Source: JBLHGN01 sp047616325 (GTDB lineage: Bacteria > Pseudomonadota > Gammaproteobacteria > Pseudomonadales > Cellvibrionaceae). Taken from it: a stretch of DNA of 8,351 nucleotides. Shown piece by piece: positions 1-6,018 of this stretch. The notes under the pieces are model-generated. The model ran no database searches and was not told the origin of the DNA. It worked only from the letters and a program-made list of their open reading frames with translations. The DNA lies in assembly GCA_047616325.1 (NCBI GenBank), contig JBLHGN010000156.1, positions 1 through 8,351 on the forward strand, given 5' to 3'. Position 1 is the first letter of the stretch. Every line of letters starts with the position of its first letter. The position numbers and the translations under genes were made by a program.

Positions 1-79
1 GGTTAATCCAGCACCCTATTTGCACGACGTCTTTTTGGTGTTAGCGTGAGCGCATCTATAACCATAGGGCATATAAGCT

Positions 80-457
80 ATGAGTACTTCTCAGCCACCC
101 AAAAGTAAATTTGATCAAGTTCGTGCCGCGCAGCTAGAGTACAACACCAAGCGGGCGGCGGGGTACCGCGAACGTGCGTTAAAACTATACCCGTGGATAT
201 GCGGACGATGTACAAGAGAGTTTGATCGCAAAAATCTCTCTGAATTAACCGTGCATCACGTTGATCACAATCACGACAACAATCCGAATGACGGCAGCAA
301 CTGGGAGTTGTTATGCATTTATTGCCACGACGAGGAGCATACGAAGTTCGAGAATTTGGTGCGTTACGGCAGCACCACAGAGACGGAACTCAAACCGGCA
401 ACATTTAATCCCTTTGCCGACTTGAAGGCGAAGATGGAAGCGAAGGATAGCAAGTGA
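80..457 (+). CDS. yajD: YajD-like HNH nuclease family protein
   Basis: This 125-residue protein resembles the small HNH-domain protein YajD of Enterobacteria in length and layout; the role of that family is not well established. The N-terminal 35 residues are basic and probably helical. A zinc-knuckle pair C41-x2-C44 is followed by the HHVDHNHD block (residues 59-66), which holds the first histidine of the beta-beta-alpha-metal fold. N74 and the pair C79-x2-C82 with H83 and H87 complete an HNH core with a structural zinc site. The C-terminal tail (from about 100) is polar and low in complexity. The ATG at 80 has only a weak AGGG at 66-69, about 10 bases away. The gene appears intact, unlike its right-hand neighbours. 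It ends 84 bases before the ISL3 element and points towards it. Nuclease activity is inferred from the motif only. Confidence 0.85.
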   Translation: MSTSQPPKSKFDQVRAAQLEYNTKRAAGYRERALKLYPWICGRCTREFDRKNLSELTVHHVDHNHDNNPNDGSNWELLCIYCHDEEHTKFENLVRYGSTTETELKPATFNPFADLKAKMEAKDSK

Positions 458-541
458 GGCAAGTGATTTTAATTGTACTGTTTGATGCAAAAAATGCGGA
501 GTGATTTCAAATGACTAGTGCTCAAGCGGATGAAAAAAATT

Positions 542-566
542 GGCTCTTTACCACTTTGGCTGACCA
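542..566 (+). repeat. ISL3 terminal inverted repeat (transposase 3' side)
   Basis: This 25-bp end begins GGCTCTTTACC and pairs with 2199-2223 with two mismatches, at positions 6 and 7. On the minus strand it is read through by the transposase frame, which does not stop until 469 in the flanking DNA. Confidence 0.9.
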
Positions 567-1040
567 GTTTCTCTGAGTTTCCAAGTTCCGGTTGTTCGGT
601 AACTTTCAAAGTTTTATCAGGTAGCAAGTGCTTCTTGCCTAATTTTAGATAGAGACATTCCATGTCTTGATATCCACATACCTTTCTAATTGTTCGCTTT
701 ATCGTTGCATTAAATGATTCGATTTTTGCGCTGGTGACTTTATGTTTACAATAAGAAAGTAGTTCTTCTCGATCTCTATTAAGGCCTTTGGATAATCTAA
801 TTATTCCCTTTATTTCGGTTTCATTTGCCCAGCCTATCCATTTTTCTAAATGTTTCCCAGCCCATGTCTTTGAAGTATACGACCATAGGTTTTTGAGCGC
901 ATCTTTTAGTATGTATGCGGAATTCAAATTTTCATTGATATCAAGAAGTGCCTTTAATGAAACTTTATCATCCTGTTTTAGGTTCCACGGATTCTTAAAT
1001 AAATTGAACCGTTGACCCTTAATGAATTTTTTGCCTTCCT

Positions 1041-1065
1041 CCCTTCCCTTCCCTTCCCTTCCCTT
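1041..1065 (+). repeat. Pentanucleotide microsatellite (CCCTT)x5
   Basis: Five perfect CCCTT units (GGGAA-type on the coding strand) sit in a longer, impure C/T tract of about 1034-1075. The tract encodes the low-complexity stretch EGKEGKGREGKGG within the transposase, at the point where the reading frame is lost. Downstream the correct frame (KKFIKGQRF) starts one base later than the frame entering the tract. A gain of one unit, or a loss of two, would join the two frames. Confidence 0.9.
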
Positions 1066-1523
1066 CCTTTCCTTCCGCCTGACGCCACTCTTCTCGACGA
1101 ATTTCGTCGATCACGTCATTGTAGTTCGATACAATATGAAACTTGTCAAAAACAATACTGGCATCAGGGATTTGCTCTTTTATAACTGCTCTATAAGCAC
1201 CGCTTCGATCAATGCCAACGGCTTGTATACTAGCCTTTTTCTCTGGAGTGAGCTTTTGAAAAAAGCTTTCTAAATTGGTTTTTCGTTTCCCTTCTGCAAT
1301 ATGAAGAACCTCACCATTGATACCATTCAGTACAACGGTTAAAATAGTTGTGTCCTTTACCAATATTTGTTTCATCCACTAGAATGGTGTGAAGATTGTC
1401 TAGATCAGGTGACGGCAGAGTTCGTTGTAAGACATCTTTATGCCAGCGACGTGCAGTGTTAACAGAGATGGGGAAAAAACTGGCCGCTTTGTTAACAGGC
1501 ATAAATCGACACAGCCTGCTCAC

Positions 1524-1532
1524 ATAAACTTT
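1524..1532 (+). repeat. Target site duplication of the MITE-like element, left copy
   Basis: ATAAACTTT here is repeated exactly at 1778-1786 on the other side of the insert. In the minus-strand reading frame it encodes the KVY of the transposase, so KVY appears twice, once before and once after the insertion. Confidence 0.85.
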
Positions 1533-1777
1533 CCTAATTACCACTATAACTAAGCTACGCTACCAGTGGATTTTTCGTAATGAAATGTAATTGCTCCTAT
1601 AAATAGAGAGTATTTTCTATCTCGTGAAATTTAAATCCTTGATAATTCCCATGAAAGCGCTACTTTCATCGCTAGTTTGGAAATGTGAATATTGACCAAC
1701 AGAAATATCTCTATAAAAATCAAAAGGATAGAGAGTTAAAATTCTCTCACTGTCGGCTTAGCCATGGTGGTAATTAG
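1533..1777. mobile_element. 245-bp MITE-like element inside the ISL3 transposase
   Basis: The insert begins CCTAATTACCAC and ends GTGGTAATTAG. The inner 11 bases (1534-1544 and 1767-1777) are perfect inverted repeats, and the similarity extends to 22 bp with three mismatches (CTAATTACCAC, then CTAAGC after a variable middle). It is flanked by a perfect 9-bp direct repeat ATAAACTTT. Removing the insert and one repeat restores the transposase frame exactly (ERLKVYVSRL). There is no ORF of useful length inside, so it is non-autonomous and needs a transposase from elsewhere. The 9-bp duplication and CT-start ends are compatible with the IS4-type elements (IS10, IS50), but I cannot name the parent. 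The one unpaired C at 1533 means the duplication could also be 10 bp with one mismatch. A small internal hairpin lies at 1651-1669 (ATGAAAG / CTTTCAT). Confidence 0.85.
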
Positions 1778-1786
1778 ATAAACTTT
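1778..1786 (+). repeat. Target site duplication of the MITE-like element, right copy
   Basis: This is the second exact copy of ATAAACTTT, directly after the terminal GTGGTAATTAG of the insert. Confidence 0.85.
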
Positions 1787-2198
1787 TAGTCGTTCGGTTG
1801 CCCGATCGTTACTCCTTATTCCTTAGGGCAAAAAAGTATGGAAGTTCTCGCATCGTGAACACTTCCCCTGAGTGGTAGTACATTGAATTGTCATTTTCTT
1901 AATTGTACCGAGGGGTAGATCCAATACTTGACGCTCAGTGGTTCTCATTTCACCCATGTGATGATTGCAATAAGGGCACTTATGGACACTTTCTCGAGCG
2001 TCTGGACGGAGGAACACCTTCCCTATGCTTAATTCAAAATTAAGCTCGATATTATCTATAATCCAGCTAGGAAATTGGTACAACCCATTCAGGGATACCG
2101 CTGCTGACATCAAGTAGACGCCTCATAAAGTTCGGCTTATGCATGGATTTGCAATAACATTATAATATATGAGCTATTTCATGTGTTTGGCTATATCT

Positions 2199-2223
2199 TG
2201 GTCAGCCAAAGTGGTAGGGAGCC
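2199..2223 (-). repeat. ISL3 terminal inverted repeat (transposase 5' side)
   Basis: Read on the minus strand this end begins GGCTCCCTACC and then matches the other end exactly for the remaining 14 bases. Its outer edge at 2223 is where ABC exporter homology stops, so it fixes the breakpoint of that gene. Confidence 0.9.
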
Positions 2224-3459
2224 CAAAAAAGCGTAATAGCAAATCGAAGAGGGTGGATTTTCCTGCACCCGAGGGGCCGACTAGGGCTAAGGTTTCTCCT
2301 GGTTTTACAGTAAGGCTAACATTGTCTACCGCCAGAATTCCCGGCCGGGCGGGGTAGCAAAAACTCAGGTTTTCTAAAGTAATATTGCCGGGCACCACCT
2401 GTGGTAGTGTTTGCAGGTCTGTTGACGGTGCAAGAATTTCGTTTTCCGCTTCTAGCAATTCGACAATTCGACAATGCGTTCGGTGGCGCCGGCAGCGCGC
2501 TGCAATTCGCCGATAACCTCGCTTACGGAGCCCACCGCCGAACCGACGATAATACTGTAAAACACAAAAGCGGCTAGCTCGCCACCGCTGATGCGCCCGT
2601 GAATTACATCGAGGCCGCCCACCCACAGCATCATACCAATGGCGCCCAATACCAGAACAATAACCAGGGTAATTAACATGGATCGTTGCACAATGCGTTG
2701 CTTCGCTACGTCGAAAGGGTCTTCCACATAATGATTAAAAAGCAGCTTGTCGCTGTCTTGATGGTTATAGGCTTGAACCGTTTTTATTTGGGTTAATATC
2801 TCCCCCACGTAAGCGCCAACATCGGCGATTCTGTCCTGACTGGTGCGCGATAAGCCGCGCACTCGGCGACCAAAAACAAGGATGGGTATCACCACAAAGG
2901 GAACCGAAATAAGTACGATGCCAGCGAGTTTAGCGTTGGTGATAAACAGCCAAATAATCCCACCCACCAGCATAATAATATTACGCAGTGCCACCGAAAG
3001 TGAGGAGCCAATAACGCCTTGCAGCAGTGTGGTGTCCGAGGTGATACGCGATTGAATCTCAAGGCCGCGATTGCTCTCAAAAAAGCTGGGGTGTAAATCG
3101 ATTAAGTGATTAAACGCGGCGGAGCGAATGTCGGCTATTACCCGCTCACCCAACCAGGTGACCCAGTAGTAGCAGGTAAATGTGCCGACAGCCATTGCAC
3201 CGACTAGGCCAAAGAAAATTAAAACATAGTGACCAAGTAGATCAGGAGACGCGGTGGCGAACCCTTCATCTATCATCAGGCGCACACCCTGACCCACAAA
3301 CAAGGTTATGCCTACAGTGAATACCAAAGCACACAGCGCATAAAAAATTTGCTTTTTATAGGGCAAGACAAAAACAAGGGCACTGCTTACAGCATGCCAG
3401 GGCTTAGTTGGTGGCGAAGGCTCCTGGGTGAGAGGGTTTTCAGTGGAGGTAGCGTTCAT
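2224..3459 (-). pseudogene. MsbA-like ABC exporter (permease-ATPase fusion), truncated and frameshifted
   Basis: This gene encoded a half-transporter with a fused membrane domain and ATPase, of the MsbA/Atm1-related exporter type, normally near 590-600 residues. The membrane domain is complete: hydrophobic spans lie near residues 39-63, 75-100, 158-178, 180-197, 262-282 and 293-312, ending in ELQRAAGATERIVEL. An 8-bp tandem duplication (2457-2472) then shifts the frame to a stop; reading past it gives LEAENEIL and the ATPase domain with an A-loop tyrosine (CYPARP) and Walker A GPSGAGKST. Homology stops at LLLRFF, where the ISL3 end begins. The Q-loop, LSGGQ signature, Walker B and H-loop are absent. 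The ATG at 3459 is supported by AGGAG nine bases upstream (3469-3473). The substrate cannot be told. The product would be non-functional. Confidence 0.9.
2457..2472 (+). repeat. 8-bp tandem duplication causing a frameshift
   Basis: AATTCGAC occurs twice in tandem (2457-2464 and 2465-2472). With one copy the minus-strand gene reads ERIVELLEAENEI, the expected join of the membrane and ATPase domains. With two copies it reads IVELSNC and stops. Confidence 0.9.
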
Positions 3460-3468
3460 TGTTTGCCG

Positions 3469-3473
3469 CTCCT
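3469..3473 (-). promoter_or_regulatory. Shine-Dalgarno site of the ABC exporter pseudogene
   Basis: AGGAG on the minus strand lies nine bases before the ATG at 3457-3459 and fixes that start. It shows the 5' end of the gene was functional before the later damage. Confidence 0.7.
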
Positions 3474-3546
3474 GTCTATTAGGTGCGCTGTATTGCTTGA
3501 CACTTCTATTTTAGGGCATAAGACATAAATACAACGTCAACTTACG

Positions 3547-4085
3547 TTAGACCGTTATATGGCCTTGTAAATAATCCACACAGCTACCAGAAATATAAAC
3601 CTTGTCGTGCTCCATTCGGCAATATAAAACCCCGCTTCGTTTTGATACCTGTAGAGCAACCAAAGTATTTTTCTGGTGTTGTTTGGCCCAGTAGGGGGCC
3701 AGCCCCGTGTGAGCGGAGCCAGTGACTGGGTCTTCGTCACCTCCGCTGGATGGCCAAAAATAGCGCGATACACAGTCGTAGTCTTTGCCCCGCGCGGTTA
3801 CTACCACATCGTATGGTGCAAGCTGCTTGATGACGAGAAAATCGGGAATCACATTTCTTACGTCTTCTTCGTTGTCATACACGGCAAAGTAGGCCTGGCG
3901 ATTTCTTAAATAGCGCACAGGAGAAATAGAGAGGCCGTTTTTAAGTGCTAGGGGTACGTTGTCGATTTCTTCCGGTGCGAAACAGGGGAAACACATTTCT
4001 ATCAAACCGCTGTCTAGTCGCCGAACCTCCATGGTACCTATCGCGTTCGCCGAAAATGAAATATCACATGGCCGCTAGCTAGCAT
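3547..4085 (-). pseudogene. PhzF-family protein, 5'-truncated and frameshifted
   Basis: PhzF-family proteins are isomerase-like two-domain enzymes of about 260-300 residues. The 161-residue frame from 4032 to 3547 matches only the C-terminal part: VRRLDSGLIEMCFP, RNRQAYFAVYDNEEDVRN, and the family signature EDPVTGSAHTGLAPYW (residues about 101-116), followed by a typical last strand ending in G. Upstream, a second frame (4085-4038) reads LASGHVIFHF, which resembles the CGHATLAsaHvlF block of the family, then stops at TAG. The block between these pieces is shorter than usual, so bases have been lost. The N-terminus with the catalytic glutamate and most of the first domain is missing, and stops lie upstream. 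No Shine-Dalgarno site precedes the ATG at 4032. I therefore call it a remnant, although a short C-terminal product could be translated. It lies 87 bases upstream of the ABC pseudogene on the same strand. Confidence 0.8.
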
Positions 4086-4245
4086 TTTTCCTATTTACTT
4101 TATATATTTTGCCTTCGATTGGAGTATGGTTGTCGCTTGCGGCGAAGAAGGTGTATTTTTGCGCTGTCTCTACTTGTGGCCCATCGTTTAAACGGCTCTA
4201 CTTATATTTTTCAAAAAAGGTGCTCGAGAAGGCGCCAATCTACTC

Positions 4246-4584
4246 ATGATTAATTTACTGCTTACCGTTAGTGCCAGCATTGTGCTGTTGATCAGTTTGC
4301 TTTCTATGCTTACCCCTATGCCGGGGGGCATACTGTTGATTGCATTAAGTTTGTCGGTACTAATGTGCACCAGTCCCCGGGCGCGATCTAGCATGGGTTA
4401 TACTCGGGCGCGCTATCGTCGATTTAATACGCTTATATTCTGGCTTGAGGAAAAGATGGGTATCCGTTTTGTGACTTTGGCCGAGGCCCTGAAGAAAACC
4501 CGTCCTGATGCGGCAAGTGAAAGCTGTGATAGTTCTCAGGATGGTATTGAGCCTGAGTCTGAGGTCAAGCCGCCGCTAGAGTAA
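4246..4584 (+). CDS. Small PGPGW-like membrane protein
   Basis: This 112-residue protein has two hydrophobic spans, about residues 2-22 and 28-42, joined by a tight turn with PMPGG (24-28). That pattern is that of the putative transmembrane family named PGPGW after its motif; here the motif is PMPGG. A basic region follows (RARSSMGYTRARYRRF), which should lie in the cytoplasm, then a short helix (IFWLEEKMG) and an acidic, disordered tail ending EPESEVKPPLE. It is probably an inner-membrane hairpin of unknown function. The ATG at 4246 is the only plausible start before an in-frame TAA about 60 bases upstream. The nearest Shine-Dalgarno-like sequence, GAGAAGG (4226-4232), is rather far at 13 bases. 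It converges with the START-domain gene on the other strand. Confidence 0.75.
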   Translation: MINLLLTVSASIVLLISLLSMLTPMPGGILLIALSLSVLMCTSPRARSSMGYTRARYRRFNTLIFWLEEKMGIRFVTLAEALKKTRPDAASESCDSSQDGIEPESEVKPPLE

Positions 4585-4711
4585 AGGCAAGAGATCGGCG
4601 GCCATGATCGCATTCGACTAGGCAATTCATTTAATACGTTTTATTTTCTTTGGAGAAAGGTAAACTATTAGTCTAGCTTCGATGTTTTGGTGATTTTAAT
4701 GATTGCCTAAG
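4585..4711. other. Convergent intergenic region
   Basis: This 127-bp spacer separates the stops of two converging genes. A short AAGCT/AGCTT pair (4708-4712 and 4723-4727) around an A-rich loop could form a weak hairpin, but it has neither GC-rich stem nor a following T run, so I do not call a terminator. Nothing else is seen. Confidence 0.4.
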
Positions 4712-5359
4712 CTATAAAAAATCAGCTTGATAATCGTTGTACTTCCCAGAAGCGATCAACTTACGCATGCTCTTTAGTGTTTTATAGGGGGAGTCAACCA
4801 GTAGCATATTGGTTACCCACGCTGGTGTAGGCCCGTTGGGGTTAATATGGGCAAAGTTTTCCACTAGTACTCGGCCCGATTCAAGTTGGGTGAAGTGCCA
4901 ATGGGCAATGGCTTTTTCAATTCTAACGGCCCTAGTTTTTTCAAGACGTCCAGTGATTGCAGTGCTTGTCATCGACACTTTTTGTTTTTCGGGGTCGTAG
5001 CGCCAAACGACATGAGCCAATACGTCTCTGTCTGTTACGGGAAATGGAATATCGTTGTATGTGTAAACATAACTTTCGGTGGCAGACAGTTGTTCAATTA
5101 CTCGCTCTTCTTTGCATAAATCGGCCCATTGTGGGCAGGCTGCACTATCTGAAACGAGTCCAATCAAACTATTTAGACTGGCATCCACGGTCATTTCTGC
5201 CCTTACGGCTTTAAATTTTGATCCGTCTACGTGGCTAACAAATACTTTTATGTCACTCTTATCACGCTTTAATTCCCAGCTATACCCGACGCCCTCAACT
5301 TGGGCCCATACAGTTGTTGTGAAAATTACGTTCACTAAAAATGTAACGATTATTTTCAT
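4712..5359 (-). CDS. Exported START-domain lipid-binding-type protein
   Basis: The protein has 215 residues from the ATG at 5359, chosen because it is preceded by GGAGA at a spacing of about 9 bases and starts a clear signal peptide (MKIIVTFLVNVIFTTTVWA, cleavage likely after residue 19). An upstream ATG at 5479 would add 40 residues before the signal peptide and is unlikely. The mature part has the layout of bacterial START-domain proteins: YSWELKRDKSDIKVFVS, then FKAVRAEMTVDASLNSLIGLVSD, ACPQWADLCKE, YNDIPFPVTDRDVLAHVVW (residues 101-119) and a C-terminal helix SPYKTLKSMRKLI. The DIPFPVTDRD block is the most typical part. C75 and C82 could pair in the periplasm. START domains hold a hydrophobic ligand in a helix-grip pocket; the ligand here is unknown. 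It is monocistronic and appears intact. Confidence 0.85.
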   Translation of the reverse strand: MKIIVTFLVNVIFTTTVWAQVEGVGYSWELKRDKSDIKVFVSHVDGSKFKAVRAEMTVDASLNSLIGLVSDSAACPQWADLCKEERVIEQLSATESYVYTYNDIPFPVTDRDVLAHVVWRYDPEKQKVSMTSTAITGRLEKTRAVRIEKAIAHWHFTQLESGRVLVENFAHINPNGPTPAWVTNMLLVDSPYKTLKSMRKLIASGKYNDYQADFL

Positions 5360-5394
5360 TAATCTTTCTCCAGTATTTGTTTTTAGCCAGCTAT

Positions 5395-5423
5395 AGTATA
5401 GGTAGCCTTGACTAATAGCTAAA
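5395..5423 (-). promoter_or_regulatory. Possible sigma-70 promoter of the START-domain gene
   Basis: On the minus strand TATACT (5395-5400) is one base from the -10 consensus and sits in a perfect 11-mer palindrome CTATAGTATAG (5391-5401). It is preceded at 17 bases by TTTAGC, a poor -35 match (three of six). A start near 5388 would give a leader of about 30 bases. It is plausible but unproven. Confidence 0.35.
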
Positions 5424-5598
5424 AAAATGCACTTACGAGTTGAACTCAAGCGCATTAAAATGGTTGTTTTTTCTATCAAATTAGAGCGTTAAGATATTGC
5501 ACCATAAATGTATGTTTAGTAGTGAATGTCTTTGGGTGTCGAATCACCTATGTGTAATTTTTTGCCAGCAAATAATTGGCATGTTTAATGTCTTTTTA

Positions 5599-5617
5599 CG
5601 GTGCTTAGCAAGCATCG
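5599..5617 (+). other. Hairpin in the intergenic gap
   Basis: CGGTGCTT (5599-5606) pairs with AAGCATCG (5610-5617) through a 3-base loop with one G-U pair. There is no T run on either strand, so it is not a standard terminator. Its role is unknown. Confidence 0.4.
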
Positions 5618-6005
5618 CGTCATCACTCAGGGCTTTTATAGAACTTTAGAACGTGGCACAATCGGGGCTTGCCGGTCAGATGCATAAGCTAGATACTGGC
5701 ACACTCTTACTGCAAATGTGTCTAAATTCACACAATAATAAACATCTTGGATACTTTTGTGAGATATATACAGCGCTAGTTTGCTATTGTTCTTCGCCTT
5801 AGAGAAGAATACCCTTATATACCTCACCCCGGCTTCAGGCACATAAATCACGGGCATTCAAGGCTCGGTAATCGAAGACGATTCATAACAACCGATAAGT
5901 GCCTTATGATGTCAAATTGGCTTTATTTAATTTAATAATAAGAACAAATAAATAAACTGTAAAAGTAAGCGCTCGCAATCTTTCAATATTACTCATTATC
6001 GCATC

Positions 6006-6010
6006 AGAGG
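6006..6010 (+). promoter_or_regulatory. Shine-Dalgarno site deciding the start of the Rieske-glutamate synthase-like gene
   Basis: AGAGG lies eight bases before the ATG at 6019. A second ATG at 6015, out of frame by four bases, lies between them and could start only a short unrelated peptide, so the 6019 start is preferred. Confidence 0.65.
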
Positions 6011-6018
6011 ATTTATGC

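Larger units (their letters stand above)
542..2110 (-). pseudogene. ISL3-family transposase, multiply disrupted
   Basis: A DDE transposase of the ISL3 type can be rebuilt from several minus-strand pieces. The first (2110 to 1826) holds the N-terminal zinc finger, C45-x2-C48 and C84-x2-C87, and ends at a TAA codon (1823-1825). The same frame then reads GIRSNDRATERLKVY up to a MITE-like insertion (1533-1777) and resumes as VYVSRLCRFMP with a helix-turn-helix and the first catalytic aspartate in ILVDE. One extra T in the run at 1341-1344 shifts the frame. The next piece, LTVVLNGINGEVLHIAEGK, carries the second aspartate (GIDRSGAY) and FDKFHIV. A GGGAA repeat (1041-1065) shifts the frame again into IKGQRFNLFKNPW and the piece with the likely catalytic glutamate in IESFNATIK. 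The last frame runs out through the IS end to a stop at 469. The start ATG at 2110 has GAGG about 10 bases upstream. It cannot make an active protein. Confidence 0.9.
542..2223 (-). mobile_element. ISL3-family insertion sequence, degenerate
   Basis: The element is bounded by 25-bp inverted repeats at 542-566 and 2199-2223. Both read GGCTCYYTACC inward and continue with ACTTTGGCTGACCA; they match at 23 of 25 positions. Ends beginning GGCTC or GGSTC suit the ISL3 family. The total length is 1682 bp; removing the 245-bp nested element and its 9-bp target duplication gives about 1428 bp, a normal ISL3 size. The single transposase gene runs on the minus strand and is inactivated. The flanks are both A/T runs (AAAAAATT left, CAAAAAAG right) but are not a clear 8-bp duplication. 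Together with the cut ABC gene on the right, this suggests that DNA was lost next to the left end after insertion. Confidence 0.9.
5480..6018. other. 540-bp AT-rich gap without a convincing gene
   Basis: This stretch separates the divergent START-domain and glutamate synthase-like genes, so it must hold both promoters. One minus-strand ORF (5636-5857, 73 codons) has no Shine-Dalgarno site and no recognisable family. Small hairpins are present: 5599-5617 (8-bp stem with one G-U pair, 3-base loop), 5790-5809 (TTCTTC/GAAGAA), 5870-5883 (AATCG/CGATT) and 5895-5907 (ATAAG/CTTAT). None is followed by a T run. No strong -35/-10 pair for the glutamate synthase-like gene stands out in the A/T-rich 5910-6000. 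Confidence 0.5.

Noticed and set aside
1022..1273. Plus-strand ORF across the CCCTT repeat
   Set aside because: It is a shadow of the transposase on the opposite strand, and its protein is made of repeat-derived residues without a family.
1034..1345. Programmed frameshifting in the transposase
   Set aside because: The family is not known for it, and the gene also has a stop codon and an insertion, so accidental decay is simpler.
534..2231. 8-bp target duplication of the ISL3 element
   Set aside because: AAAAAATT (left) and CAAAAAAG (right) are both A runs but do not match at their ends; similarity is expected by chance in A-rich DNA.
3547..4032. Intact small PhzF-like gene starting at 4032
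   Set aside because: It lacks the N-terminal domain and catalytic glutamate, has no Shine-Dalgarno site, and a second family-like block lies upstream in another frame.
4188..4394. Minus-strand ORF opposite the PGPGW-like gene
   Set aside because: It is the shadow of the plus-strand membrane protein and has no ribosome site.
4712..5479. Longer START-domain protein starting at 5479
   Set aside because: The extra 40 residues would precede a clear signal peptide, and the internal ATG at 5359 has a good ribosome site.
5599..5617. Rho-independent terminator
   Set aside because: The stem is good, but neither strand has a T run after it.
5636..5857. Minus-strand ORF of 73 codons
   Set aside because: There is no ribosome site, no recognisable motif and no operon context; it is probably chance.
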